A DNA stretch of 36,091 nucleotides from JALYNX01 sp040905925 (GCA_040905925.1 JBBDQO010000064.1:1-36091); one strand, 5' to 3'. Counted from the first letter of the stretch, positions 8,409-17,066 are shown. The notes: a model not told the origin generated them from the letters alone. A program made the numbers and translations.

Positions 8409-9197
8409 TCACTTGGCGTCGGAGTCCTCGGTCTCGAGGGCTCGCTCGGCCAGGTTCTTCCACACGTCTTCAACCGAGCCGACGATGTGGTCTGCCACCG
8501 CGTCGATGATCTCCCGGGAGCGTTCCTCGGTGACGGCGTCGGGCGAGCCGTACCACCCGGTGATCGCCACCTCCCTGAAGTCCTTCATCACCGGGAACAC
8601 GTCACGACGCCGGAAGAGCGCATGACCGTCGGTGCCACGATCGACTGAGTCGCCCCCGACCCGCTCGTCGAGCTGAACCAGGGAAGGGTCGTGGGCGAGG
8701 ATTGCCGCTGTCTCCATCGATCCGGCGTGGGTGAACTCCATCTCATCGGGGAAGAGCTCGTTGGTGATGATGTGTGCCTCGGCGACTATCAACCGCATGG
8801 GGAGCTTCGCCTGGACCTTGTCAGCAGCGATTCGAATCGCTGAGGAGTTGCCCTCGTGCCAATTGACCACGATGACCCGCTGGACACCTGCTCTCGATAG
8901 GCCGTCACACACCTCGAGGATGAGGGTCGCCAGGGTATCCGGGCTGATGGTCAGCGATCCCGCCCAGGGGAGGTGATAAGGGGCCACACCAACGGGTGAG
9001 AGCGGAAGGACCGGGGCGTCGAGCCTTTTCCCGACCCTGAGCGCGATGGTCAGGGCGGCGAAGGCGTCGGTGCCGAGAGGTAGATGGCCTCCGTGCTGCT
9101 CGATGCTCCCGGTGACGAGCACGGCGGTGCCCCGTCCAAGGGCCGCCTGAGCCTGCGGCTGGGTCATGTTGGCGAGGAGCATGTGGTCGAGATTCAT
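8409..9197 (-). CDS. Creatininase-family amidohydrolase (copy 1)
   Basis: This 262-residue protein carries the creatininase metal-site motifs: TGSIEQHGGHLPLGTD (E33, H35, D43), NWHEGN in the middle, and HAGSMETA near the start of the C-terminal third. Family members hydrolyse cyclic or linear amide C-N bonds (creatinine to creatine, FAPy-type deformylation, mycofactocin precursor peptide cleavage) with two metal ions. ATG 9197 is chosen because GGAGAA precedes it and because the longer frame would run across the operator at 9229-9240. It heads the operon creatininase, alcohol dehydrogenase, SnoaL-like, TauE. A second family member is at 26451-27209. Confidence 0.88.
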   Translation of the reverse strand: MNLDHMLLANMTQPQAQAALGRGTAVLVTGSIEQHGGHLPLGTDAFAALTIALRVGKRLDAPVLPLSPVGVAPYHLPWAGSLTISPDTLATLILEVCDGLSRAGVQRVIVVNWHEGNSSAIRIAADKVQAKLPMRLIVAEAHIITNELFPDEMEFTHAGSMETAAILAHDPSLVQLDERVGGDSVDRGTDGHALFRRRDVFPVMKDFREVAITGWYGSPDAVTEERSREIIDAVADHIVGSVEDVWKNLAERALETEDSDAK

Positions 9198-9228
9198 CGA
9201 CTCTCGTGTTCTCCGGCTTCCGGCCTGC

Positions 9229-9240
9229 ACAAACGGTTGT
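9229..9240. promoter_or_regulatory. LacI-family operator, site 3
   Basis: ACAAACGGTTGT contains the consensus CAANCGNTTG at 9230-9239. It lies in the 78-base gap between the LacI regulator 1 stop and the creatininase start, 32 bases upstream of that start, so the creatininase operon can be controlled separately from the MFS-LacI transcript. Confidence 0.75.
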
Positions 9241-9275
9241 TCGCGTGAGGAGCCTAACCCCTGGGTGGGAGACTG

Positions 9276-10358
9276 TCAGATTCGAGCCGGTGCCGTGGAA
9301 CCCCTGACCACTAGCTCTGGGGCCACCAACTGTGTCTCGGCTGGTCTGCCCGGGTCGGCGATGTTCTCGAGGAGAAGTCGGGCAGTCCTCGCTCCGAGCT
9401 CGTACTGGGAGATCCGAATCGTGGTGAGCGGAGGCGAGAACCGATCGCTGTACGGCATGTCGTTGAACCCGACCACGGAGACATCCTCGGGACACGATCG
9501 ACCGCTGGCCCGTATCGCGTCGATCGCCCCCAGGGCCAGACGGTCGTTGGCGGCGAGGACAGCGGTGGTGTCGGGCCGCTCCTCGAGCAAGGTCCGCGTG
9601 ACCCGAAAGCCCTCCTCTTCGATGTGACGCTGGGCGAAGTGGTGGCTCCCGCTCAGGCCGGCGACTCGGAGCACGTCCTCGAAGGCCTCGAGTCTGTTGA
9701 CACTGGACGACACGTCCTCGGGACCACCGACATGGACGATCTTGCTGTGACCGAGCGAAAGGAGATGCTCGACGGCGAGCTTCGTGCCAGTGTGGTCGTC
9801 CGGGAGGACGGCGCTGACCCCCGGGCTGGACGCTGCCCGATTGAACAAGACCACTGGGATCCCTTCGTCGATGATGCTGGCCAGCACCGCGTCGTCCTCG
9901 CGGGCAACCCCATACATCAGTCCCTCGGCCTGGACACCGAGCATGGCGGAGACCTGTGACTCGGCGTGATCAGGGTCGTCATCGGTGCTGGCAAGAATCA
10001 GCGAGTACCCGTCTGCGTAGAGGATGTCGCCCGCCCCCCGGGTGATGCCAGCCTGATACAAGTTGGCCACGTCGGGGACGACCATTCCAACCACGAGCGT
10101 GTGACCGGTGCGCAGAGCGCGAGCGATGGTGTTTCGGCGATAGCCGAGCCTTCGGGCGACCTCCCTGATTCGCTCCTCCGTGTCCGGGGTGATCCGACCC
10201 GCGGCGGCCTGGTTGTTGAGGACACGGGAAACAGTGGAGACATGGACCCCGGCTTCCCTGGCGACATCACGCAGCGTGGGTGGTTTCGATGCCCCCGTCT
10301 CGACCTTTCCACCGGAAGAGCTCACGGGGCGAGGGTAACCAGGTGACTCGCCTCCCAC
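9276..10358 (-). CDS. LacI-family transcriptional regulator 1
   Basis: A 360-residue repressor with an N-terminal helix-turn-helix, TLRDVAREAGVHVSTVSRVL, a hinge, and a periplasmic-binding-protein-like effector domain (VVGMVVPDVANLYQAG... to GFNDMPYSDRFSPPLTTIR). Such proteins bind a small ligand, usually a sugar or nucleoside, sometimes other metabolites, and release or bind a palindromic operator with a central CpG. It lies 29 bases downstream of the MFS gene on the same strand, so it probably shares the promoter next to operator 4 and is autoregulated. The start may be GTG 10358 or GTG 10325; neither has a clear ribosome site. Its recognition helix nearly matches that of the second LacI protein at 33.7 kb. 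Confidence 0.9.
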   Translation of the reverse strand: MGGESPGYPRPVSSSGGKVETGASKPPTLRDVAREAGVHVSTVSRVLNNQAAAGRITPDTEERIREVARRLGYRRNTIARALRTGHTLVVGMVVPDVANLYQAGITRGAGDILYADGYSLILASTDDDPDHAESQVSAMLGVQAEGLMYGVAREDDAVLASIIDEGIPVVLFNRAASSPGVSAVLPDDHTGTKLAVEHLLSLGHSKIVHVGGPEDVSSSVNRLEAFEDVLRVAGLSGSHHFAQRHIEEEGFRVTRTLLEERPDTTAVLAANDRLALGAIDAIRASGRSCPEDVSVVGFNDMPYSDRFSPPLTTIRISQYELGARTARLLLENIADPGRPAETQLVAPELVVRGSTAPARI

Positions 10359-10387
10359 CCGGCCGGCAAGTGATCGAAATCAACCAC

Positions 10388-11608
10388 TCATTCCCCCGTT
10401 CCCAGGGCGCTGTCAGGCAGGTATCGCCACGACAGCACTGCCGGGACAACCAGGACGAGGGCGACCAGGCCGAAAGCAGGGGCCCGCCCCCAGCCCTCGA
10501 AGAGTGAACTGACCACAAGCGGTCCGGCGATCATCCCAGTGTCTCCCACGAACCGAAAACGACCGAGTTGGGTTCCTATCCGGGACGGCTCGGTGATGTC
10601 ACCGAGGATCGTGGCGGCGACCGACACCGCGAAGCTCGCCAGTGACATGACGACGATTGCACTCAACCATGCGACCACGGAGGGCTCGAGGGCGAGGAGG
10701 GAAACGCCTACGGCCTGCACCAAGAGACCCGGCACCAGGGCCGCCCTCCGTGACACGCGATCTGACAGCCTCCCGCCGACTATCGCTCCGACGAATCGGG
10801 CGAACCCTCCCAGACCGAGGGCGAGTCCGATTGCGGCTGTGGTCAGACCGAGGTCGTCGGCGCCGATCAGCGGAACGAGCGTCTGGGGGACTGCTCCGAG
10901 AGTGAAGAACACCGCGAACGAGACACTCTGGAGCACCACCAATGACCCCAACCGAGGGCTCTTCCTGTCGTGTGAGTCGGACCCGCCTGCCGGCCCTAGT
11001 GAATACGGCGCCGGCTGGCGCGGGCGTGCCATGAGGAGGATCAGGGCCATCGCCGCCGCACCTACCGCTCCCACCAACATCGCAAGGCGCCACCCGCCTG
11101 CCGCCGAGATCAGACCCGCCACCGCCGGCCCCACTGCCTGGCCGCCGAGCAGAGCCGCCGAGAAGACCGCCATCGAGGTGCCGCGACGGCCGGCGCCGGC
11201 CACGTTTGAGAAGAAGGTCATGCCGGTGGCGTTGGTAGTCGCCGACGAGACCCCGAGCACGAACGCAGCGCTGTACACCGTCAGTGTTGCGACGGATAGC
11301 CCCAGGAGGAGGCTGCCGAGGGCCACGCCTGTGGCCGAGAGCGCGATCAGGCTGGTCGCCCTGAGCCGGTCGGCGAAGTGCCCACCGGGCAGGTCGGCGA
11401 GCAGACGGCCCACGGCAAACACGGTCGTCACCGCACCCAGCTGGAACGTCGACATTGAGAGGTCGCGCCCCATCTCGGGGAGGAGGGCGACACGGAAGAA
11501 CGCGATCGCGGTGAGGGTCAGAACTGCGGTCGACACCAGCCCAGGTTCCCTAAGCCCTCGGGTGACCCGGAGTCGGTGCAGATGGTCTCGCATGGGTGAG
11601 AAAGGCAT
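10388..11608 (-). CDS. MFS transporter
   Basis: About 406 residues with twelve predicted membrane segments in two six-helix halves. The family loop motif after helix 2 is present as GGHFADRLR and its second-half counterpart as GGRLSDRVSRRA. It is a proton-coupled carrier of the major facilitator superfamily, direction and substrate unknown. The frame is open far upstream but would overlap the divergent LVIVD gene, so ATG 11608 or ATG 11593 is the likely start; neither has a Shine-Dalgarno sequence. The operator at 11612-11623 abuts the start, so the transcript is probably nearly leaderless and directly blocked by the repressor. It is co-oriented with LacI regulator 1. Confidence 0.88.
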   Translation of the reverse strand: MPFSPMRDHLHRLRVTRGLREPGLVSTAVLTLTAIAFFRVALLPEMGRDLSMSTFQLGAVTTVFAVGRLLADLPGGHFADRLRATSLIALSATGVALGSLLLGLSVATLTVYSAAFVLGVSSATTNATGMTFFSNVAGAGRRGTSMAVFSAALLGGQAVGPAVAGLISAAGGWRLAMLVGAVGAAAMALILLMARPRQPAPYSLGPAGGSDSHDRKSPRLGSLVVLQSVSFAVFFTLGAVPQTLVPLIGADDLGLTTAAIGLALGLGGFARFVGAIVGGRLSDRVSRRAALVPGLLVQAVGVSLLALEPSVVAWLSAIVVMSLASFAVSVAATILGDITEPSRIGTQLGRFRFVGDTGMIAGPLVVSSLFEGWGRAPAFGLVALVLVVPAVLSWRYLPDSALGTGE

Positions 11609-11611
11609 GCT

Positions 11612-11623
11612 ACAAACGATTGT
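11612..11623. promoter_or_regulatory. LacI-family operator, site 4
   Basis: ACAAACGATTGT contains CAAACGATTG at 11613-11622. It lies in the 42-base gap between the divergent MFS and LVIVD genes and could control both. A short inverted repeat, GTGCA-AGG-TGCAC, overlaps its right edge (11622-11634). Confidence 0.78.
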
Positions 11624-11650
11624 GCAAGGTGCACAGACGGTGGGACAGAT

Positions 11651-12817
11651 ATGCACTCCGAAGACACATCCGGGTTCCGACTCGTAGGACATTCCGACCT
11701 GAACGGGCACGGTGACGGGATGCAGGTGATGCCGCTGGGCGACGTTCTCTATGTGGCACATTTCGGCCCGAGCGGGAAAGGAACTTCGATTCTCGACATT
11801 TCCGACCCGACGGAGCCCGTCGTGGTCCGGCAGTGGGACGCCCCGGCAGGGTCACACACCCACAAGGTGCAGGTGGCCGACGGGCTCCTCATGGTGAATC
11901 ACGAGTTGTTCCGGAGCGTGGGCCCTGCACCGGTGGGCATGGCCATCTACGACCTCGACGACCCTTGGGACCCCAAACGCGTCGGGTTTTTCGACACCGG
12001 TGGTCACGGCGTCCATCGCATCGTCTTCGAGGGCGGCGACCTTGCCTATATCTCGGCGACACCCGACGGGTACACCGGGAGGATCTGGATGATCGTCGAC
12101 GTGTCCGACCCCACCCGCCCAACCGAGGTCGGGCGCTGGTGGTGGCCCGGGATGTGGGAGGCGGGTGGCGAGACCCTTGAGCCGCCTGCCGAGAAGGAGT
12201 GGCTGGTACACCATGCAATGGTCCACGGCGATCGCGCCTACCTCGGGTTATGGAACGGGGGCATGGTGGTGATCGACATCTCCGATCCCTCCGCCCCGAA
12301 GACCGTGTCGCGGCTGGGGTGGGAGGAGGGTGGGCACACCCACACCTGTCTGCCTCTCCTCGGTCGCGACCTCGTCGTGGTCACAGACGAGGCGACGACG
12401 GATGGGTGTGACGGCGATCGTCACATGGTGAGAATCGTCGACATCTCGGACGAGACCGCACCCTTCGTCCGTTCGATCTGCCCGGTGCCGGACGGTGACT
12501 TCTGCGAGCGCGGTCTACGGTTCGGGGCGCACTGTCTTCACGAGAATCGCCCGGACAGCTATCGGAGCCAGGAGCTCATGTTCGTCACCTACTTCAACGC
12601 CGGCCTCCGGGTCTACGACGTCACTGACGCGGACCATCCCGTCGAGGTGGCTCACTGGATACCGGAGTGCCCCCCGAACCAGCAGGCCGCTCAGATAAAC
12701 GACGTGTTCGTGTCCGATAACTCCACCGTGTACGCCACGGATCGGGTCAACGGGGGCGTCTACATCCTCGAGCCCGACTCGGCGCTGTCGGCGCGCATGA
12801 CTCGAGCCGCCTCTTGA
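11651..12817 (+). CDS. LVIVD-repeat beta-propeller protein, histidine-rich
   Basis: A 388-residue protein built from repeats of about 50-60 residues containing the LVIVD-type strand: TSILDISDPTEPV, MAIYDLDDPWDPK, IWMIVDVSDPTRPTEV, MVVIDISDPSAPK, VRIVDISDETAPF, LRVYDVTDADHPVEV. This predicts a beta-propeller. No signal peptide is seen, so it appears cytoplasmic. Conserved-looking histidine pairs fall at similar places in successive blades (SHTHK, GGHGVHR, VHHAM, GGHTHTC, GAHCLHE), as in selenium-binding-protein/methanethiol-oxidase-like propellers where histidines bind metal; that comparison is inference. It is first in a three-gene unit with the amidohydrolase and the PLP enzyme. Confidence 0.8.
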   Translation: MHSEDTSGFRLVGHSDLNGHGDGMQVMPLGDVLYVAHFGPSGKGTSILDISDPTEPVVVRQWDAPAGSHTHKVQVADGLLMVNHELFRSVGPAPVGMAIYDLDDPWDPKRVGFFDTGGHGVHRIVFEGGDLAYISATPDGYTGRIWMIVDVSDPTRPTEVGRWWWPGMWEAGGETLEPPAEKEWLVHHAMVHGDRAYLGLWNGGMVVIDISDPSAPKTVSRLGWEEGGHTHTCLPLLGRDLVVVTDEATTDGCDGDRHMVRIVDISDETAPFVRSICPVPDGDFCERGLRFGAHCLHENRPDSYRSQELMFVTYFNAGLRVYDVTDADHPVEVAHWIPECPPNQQAAQINDVFVSDNSTVYATDRVNGGVYILEPDSALSARMTRAAS

Positions 12818-12835
12818 TTCCTCGATGAGGCGACC

Positions 12836-13840
12836 TTGACCACGTACGACGTGCACGCCCACTGCATCCCCGAATCGCTAATCGACCTGCTCCGGACGGA
12901 GGGACCTCGCCTCGGGATCGAGATGAGAGACGACGGCGACGGGGAGTTCGCCGTGATCGGTGATCGCGTTCGGCTCGCGCCCTTCCGCCCCGTCCTCACT
13001 GATCTCGAGGCACGCGTTCGAGCGATGGATGACGCGGGTGTCGATGTGCAACTGCTCGCCGGTTGGATCGACCTGACCGCCTACGCCCTCGACGCCGATG
13101 CCGGAGCCGAGTACTCGCGACGGTTCAACGAGATCATCGCCGCCGAAGCCGGCCGACACCCCGATCGGTTCCTGCCGATGGGCACCATCCCGCTTCAAGA
13201 CCCGGCCCGTGCCGCCGCTGAACTGGACTTCGCGGTGAGGGACCTGGCTATGGCCGGGGTGCAGATCGCCACCACCGTGGACGGGACCGATCTCGACAGG
13301 GCCGGGCTCGACCCCTTCTGGGAGGCAGCCGCCGATCTCGGATGTCCCATCGTCTTGCACCCTTGCGACCCCCTCCCAGGGGTCGACCTGTCACGCAACT
13401 TCCTCGACAATACGGTGGGCCGTCCTGCGGAGAGCACTATCGCCGTGGGCCATCTCCTGTTCAGCGGGGTCCTGGAGCGTTTCCCCGGCCTCGTGATCTG
13501 CGTGGTGCACGGTGGCGGCTTCGTCCCCTACCAACTGGGCCGAATGCAGCGAGGATTCGACGCCGTCCCCAAGCTGTCCGCCCAGAACATCACAACCGCC
13601 CCTTCCGAGCTGGCACGTCGCCTCTACTACGACACTGTGCTCCACGATCCTGCACCTCTCGCCTTCCTCGTCGAGCAAGTCGGATCCGACCACGTCCTGA
13701 TGGGGACCGACTACCCGTTCCCCATGGGTGACCCCAGCCCGGTCGAGACCGTCAACGCGATTCCGGGCTTGTCGACAGAGCAGCGGCAGCTCATCCTCGG
13801 GGACAACGTCGCCCGTCTCCTCGCCGGTGTCGAGCGCTAG
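12836..13840 (+). CDS. Amidohydrolase 2 family protein, ACMSD-like
   Basis: A 334-residue TIM-barrel metal enzyme. The metal site is complete: HAH at residues 7-9, H175 (IVLHPCDP), H225 (VVHGGGF) and D292 (GTDYPFP). The spacing matches the 2-amino-3-carboxymuconate-6-semialdehyde decarboxylase group, which decarboxylates or hydrolyses small acids, often from aromatic or N-containing ring catabolism. The start is TTG at 12836, 18 bases after the LVIVD stop. The next gene begins 20 bases after its end. The exact substrate is not predictable. Confidence 0.85.
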   Translation: MTTYDVHAHCIPESLIDLLRTEGPRLGIEMRDDGDGEFAVIGDRVRLAPFRPVLTDLEARVRAMDDAGVDVQLLAGWIDLTAYALDADAGAEYSRRFNEIIAAEAGRHPDRFLPMGTIPLQDPARAAAELDFAVRDLAMAGVQIATTVDGTDLDRAGLDPFWEAAADLGCPIVLHPCDPLPGVDLSRNFLDNTVGRPAESTIAVGHLLFSGVLERFPGLVICVVHGGGFVPYQLGRMQRGFDAVPKLSAQNITTAPSELARRLYYDTVLHDPAPLAFLVEQVGSDHVLMGTDYPFPMGDPSPVETVNAIPGLSTEQRQLILGDNVARLLAGVER

Positions 13841-13860
13841 GCCGGCTCGAAGGGAGAATT

Positions 13861-15006
13861 GTGCACGACCGATCCCGCGATCCCTTTAATCCCGAGCTCG
13901 AATCAATTACCTGCTTCGACTGTGGGACCCCCCACGAAGTGGGCCGGCTCCACTCCACCTGCGAGCGTTGCGGTCTTCCTCTCCGGGTCAATATGAGGTT
14001 GAAGCCCGACACCGACCCCGACTCGGTCATCGACACTTCCCTCTCCTCCCTTTGGCGCTATTGGTCGGTGCTGCCTGTCCGCCTCGAGGCATCCGTCTCG
14101 CTCACGGAGGGATGGACGCCCCTGGTGCGAGCCGATCAGCACACCTGGGTGAAAGACGAGGCCCGGAACCCGACCGGGTCGTTCAAGGCGCGCGGGATGT
14201 CCATGGCCGTCTCGGCCGCACTCGCCCTGGGCGTGGACCGTCTCGTCGCCCCCTCAGCCGGTAACGCCGCGGGAGCGCTTGCCGCCTACGGAGCCGCCGC
14301 CGGCGTCGATGTCTTGGTGGCCATGCCCGAGGACACCCCGCGCCCCTTCGTCGAGGAGTGCCGGCAGTACGGGGCACAGGTCGAACTCGTCCTGGGGACC
14401 ATCTCCGACTCGGGGAAGTGGCTGGCGGAGAATCGCTCGCCCGGCGACTTCGACCTGTCCACCCTGAAAGAGCCATTCCGCGTCGAGGGCAAGAAGACGA
14501 TGGGATACGAGTTGTGGGAGCAATTCGACGGGGATCTACCCGACGTGATCATCTACCCCACCGGTGGCGGAACGGGACTCGTCGGGATGTGGAAGGCCTT
14601 CGACGAGATGGAGGCCATGGGATGGATCGGCCCCGAGCGCCCCCGGCTGGTTTCGGTGCAGTCGGATGGCTGTGCCCCCGTCGTGGCGGGGTTCCTGGCC
14701 AACAGAACTCGCACCGAGGCCTGGTCGGATGCGAGGACCAGAGCGTACGGGCTTAGGGTGCCGAACCCCATCGCCGGCTTCATCTGTCTGCGAGCAATCC
14801 GTGAGACCAACGGCACCGCCGTGGCCGTGCCCGAATCGGAGATCGCGCCTGCCGCGGCGGCCATGTCGGCAGCGACCGGTGTGGACGCCTGCCCGGAAGC
14901 CGGGACAGGATGGGCCGCCCTGGGGATCCTCAGGGATCAGGGCTGGATCGGGGCCGATGAGCGCACCCTCGTGTTCAACACCGGCACCGGTCTCAAATAC
15001 CGCTGA
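13861..15006 (+). CDS. Threonine synthase-like PLP-dependent enzyme with N-terminal zinc ribbon
   Basis: A 381-residue fold-type II PLP enzyme. A zinc-ribbon-like CxxC...CxxC (C18, C21, C34, C37) precedes the catalytic domain. The PLP lysine is in NPTGSFKARG (K109) and the phosphate-binding loop in PTGGGTGLVG. Relatives are threonine synthase, threonine dehydratase and diaminopropionate ammonia-lyase-like enzymes that act on hydroxy- or amino-acids by beta- or gamma-elimination. No homoserine-pathway genes are nearby, so a catabolic lyase role is more likely than threonine synthesis. The start is GTG 13861, preceded by GAAGGGAGAA. The stop codon sits inside a 9-bp hairpin. Confidence 0.82.
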   Translation: MHDRSRDPFNPELESITCFDCGTPHEVGRLHSTCERCGLPLRVNMRLKPDTDPDSVIDTSLSSLWRYWSVLPVRLEASVSLTEGWTPLVRADQHTWVKDEARNPTGSFKARGMSMAVSAALALGVDRLVAPSAGNAAGALAAYGAAAGVDVLVAMPEDTPRPFVEECRQYGAQVELVLGTISDSGKWLAENRSPGDFDLSTLKEPFRVEGKKTMGYELWEQFDGDLPDVIIYPTGGGTGLVGMWKAFDEMEAMGWIGPERPRLVSVQSDGCAPVVAGFLANRTRTEAWSDARTRAYGLRVPNPIAGFICLRAIRETNGTAVAVPESEIAPAAAAMSAATGVDACPEAGTGWAALGILRDQGWIGADERTLVFNTGTGLKYR

Positions 15007-15012
15007 GACCGG
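14987..15012. terminator. Bidirectional hairpin at convergent gene ends
   Basis: CCGGTCTCA (14987-14995) pairs perfectly with TGAGACCGG (15004-15012) across an 8-base loop. The arm includes the TGA stop of the PLP enzyme gene and ends 3 bases before the convergent permease stop. There is no U-tract, so it may act as a Rho-independent-like or 3'-end-stabilising hairpin. Confidence 0.5.
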
Positions 15013-15015
15013 CTC

Positions 15016-15945
15016 TCAACGCCCTTCCGTGCGCGGGTCGAGGACGTCCCGCAGACCGTCGCCGACGAGGTTGAACGACAGTGCCCACAAGAAGACCATC
15101 AACCCCGGAAACGTCGAGGTCCACCACCTCCCGGCGATGATGTCGGCCTGGCCCTCGGCAACCAGGGTGCCCCACTCCGCCTGGCCTGCGACGGACAGGC
15201 CGATGAAGGCGAGCGTGGCTCCGAAAAGGACGGCGTGGCCCATGTCCAGTGTCGCCTGCACGGCGACGGGGGTGAGCGAGTTGGGCAGGATGTCCCTCCG
15301 GATGATCCCGAACCTGGAGTCCCCGACGACTCGCGCCGCGTCGACGTAGTCCTCCTCACGCACCTGGAGGATCTGACTTCGGATGATCCGGGCGTAGCGC
15401 GCCCACATGATCACCGCCAGCGCGACCACGATGTTGATGAACGATGGACCCAGAATCGCTGCGATCGCCAACGGGAAGATCAGCGCCGGGATCGCCAAGA
15501 AGATGTCCACGACGCGCATGAGAAAGGAGTCGACCTTGCCGCCGATTATGCCCGCCGTGCAGCCGACTATCAGACCGATGAGCACGGCCCCGCCCACGAC
15601 GTATATGGAGAGCTGTAGCGAGAGACGTGCCCCCCAGACGACACCGTAGAGGACGTCGCCTCCCATACGGGTGGTCCCCAGAACATGAGCCGGGCTTCCG
15701 GGTGGGACCGCGACGGCACTCAGGTCCCTCGGCATCTGATACCCCCCCCGAGGGTTCTCCGGCACGATCAGCGGAGCGAAGATCGCCATGGCGAGCATCA
15801 GGACGATCACGGTCGCACCGAGGGCGGTGCTTTTCCTGCTGAGCGCTTCTCCGGTGGTGGCCCAGAGTCGTCGGGCCTTGACCCTGAAGGGAGTGTCCCG
15901 GAGGGCATGTGGTGCACTCTCGACGCGGACCGCCTGAAACCACAT
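15016..15945 (-). CDS. Oligopeptide/dipeptide-type ABC permease (DppC-like)
   Basis: A 309-residue inner-membrane permease. After an N-terminal cytoplasmic stretch there is a first membrane helix (about 43-62), a periplasmic section containing LGTTRMGGDVL, the typical 'LGTDxxGRDVxSR' region, then five more helices. The EAA coupling loop to the ATPases is visible around REEDYVDAARVVGDSRFGIIRRDILPN. The ATG at 15945 follows the DppB-like stop by 2 bases. It pairs with the DppB-like protein, the lipoprotein binding protein and, by family logic, the ATPases at 3.3-6.1 kb. Confidence 0.9.
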   Translation of the reverse strand: MWFQAVRVESAPHALRDTPFRVKARRLWATTGEALSRKSTALGATVIVLMLAMAIFAPLIVPENPRGGYQMPRDLSAVAVPPGSPAHVLGTTRMGGDVLYGVVWGARLSLQLSIYVVGGAVLIGLIVGCTAGIIGGKVDSFLMRVVDIFLAIPALIFPLAIAAILGPSFINIVVALAVIMWARYARIIRSQILQVREEDYVDAARVVGDSRFGIIRRDILPNSLTPVAVQATLDMGHAVLFGATLAFIGLSVAGQAEWGTLVAEGQADIIAGRWWTSTFPGLMVFLWALSFNLVGDGLRDVLDPRTEGR

Positions 15946-15947
15946 GG

Positions 15948-16958
15948 CTAGGTCTTCCTCAGCACGACGCGGCGATCGAGATATCCGTACATGACGTCGA
16001 CCACAATATTGATGGTCAGGAAGAGGATGCTGGTGAAAATGACGAAGGCCAGCGTGGTCGCCTGGTCACCACTAAGGACCGAATCAGCCATCCAGCTGCC
16101 TAAGCCCGGCCAGCCGAAGATGGTCTCCACCACGACGGTGCCCTCGAACATGATGCCGATGGAGAGCCCGATCACGGTGATCGTGGGGATGAAGGCGTTG
16201 CGGCGGGCGTGGCGGCGGACGACGAGTCGCTCGGGAAGGCCACGCGCCCGGGCGGCGTCCACATAGTCCTTCCCCATCTCCTCGAGAAGCGAGGAGCGCA
16301 TCATCCTGGTCACGATGCCCACTGCGGCGTAACCGAGCGTGATCGCGGGCAGGACCATATGCCAGACGGCGTCCTTGAGGGCAGTGAGGTTGCCGGCGAG
16401 GATGGAATCGATCACATAGAAGTTGGTGGGATGCGGGATGCTGTTCCACAACTCGGGATTGGATCTGCCATGGGGGAACCATCCCAGGTAGGCCCAGAAC
16501 ACGATGAGGAGGACGATCCCGAGCCAGAAGGTGGGCATGGAGGCCCCGCCCACGGCGAAGACGCTGGCGAACTGGTCGGGCAATCGGTTACGGCGTTGGG
16601 CGGCGAAGGTCCCGAGCCCTATTCCCAGCGTGACCGCCCAGAGAGCTGCGGCGGTCCCCAACTCGAAGGAGGCGGCCAACTTCTGGGGGAAGACTTGGCT
16701 CACCGGCGCCGCCGCCACGGCAGACCAACCGAGCTCGCCTCGGGCCACCCCACCCAGCCAGGCGAGGTACTGCATGTGGACCGGCTCGTCGAGATTGAAT
16801 CGCTCTTCGAGAGCGGCGATCTCCTCGGCGGTCATGCCCGGCTCGAGATAGGGTCCGATGGTGGTGCCGCCGAGCCGGGTCAGGCCGAAGACGAGGATGC
16901 TGACCGCCAGGATCACGAAGGGCAATGTCAGCAACCGTCGCGCGATGTATCTATGCAA
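15948..16958 (-). CDS. Oligopeptide/dipeptide-type ABC permease (DppB-like)
   Basis: A 336-residue permease with the typical start of this family, MHRYIARRLLTLPFVILAVS, a periplasmic loop and five further helices. The EAA loop is GKDYVDAARARGLPERLVVRRHARRN (split by the usual glycine), and FEGTVVVETIFGWPGLG is the family's characteristic late motif. The start appears to be TTG at 16958 with GGGAG a short distance upstream. A 160-base gap with a strong hairpin separates it from the binding-protein gene upstream. Confidence 0.9.
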   Translation of the reverse strand: MHRYIARRLLTLPFVILAVSILVFGLTRLGGTTIGPYLEPGMTAEEIAALEERFNLDEPVHMQYLAWLGGVARGELGWSAVAAAPVSQVFPQKLAASFELGTAAALWAVTLGIGLGTFAAQRRNRLPDQFASVFAVGGASMPTFWLGIVLLIVFWAYLGWFPHGRSNPELWNSIPHPTNFYVIDSILAGNLTALKDAVWHMVLPAITLGYAAVGIVTRMMRSSLLEEMGKDYVDAARARGLPERLVVRRHARRNAFIPTITVIGLSIGIMFEGTVVVETIFGWPGLGSWMADSVLSGDQATTLAFVIFTSILFLTINIVVDVMYGYLDRRVVLRKT

Positions 16959-17032
16959 TCTTCAGACTCCCTCGAGCGAGTCTACGCCCATCCCACCCCG
17001 GTGTTCGAAGGTCGGTCGTGGCTCGGGAGAGC

Positions 17033-17066
17033 GCCGCCGGTTTGGGACCATGGTCCGTCCGGCGGC
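17033..17066 (-). other. Intercistronic two-tier hairpin between binding protein and permease genes
   Basis: GCCGCCGG (17033-17040) pairs with CCGGCGGC (17059-17066). Inside the loop is a second perfect palindrome, GGACCATGGTCC (17045-17056). No U-tract follows on the minus strand. In this position such stems often protect the binding-protein mRNA and lower expression of the downstream permeases; the role is inferred. Confidence 0.55.

Noticed and set aside
8409..9197. A literal creatinine-to-sarcosine pathway
   Set aside because: No sarcosine oxidase or dehydrogenase is present, and creatininase-family motifs alone do not define creatinine as the substrate.
10539..11687. Long plus-strand open frame opposite the MFS gene
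   Set aside because: It is the antisense shadow of a clear twelve-helix protein, with biased composition and no family pattern; the same applies to long antisense frames at 834-1574, 16209-17117, 20325-21455 and 28512-29480.
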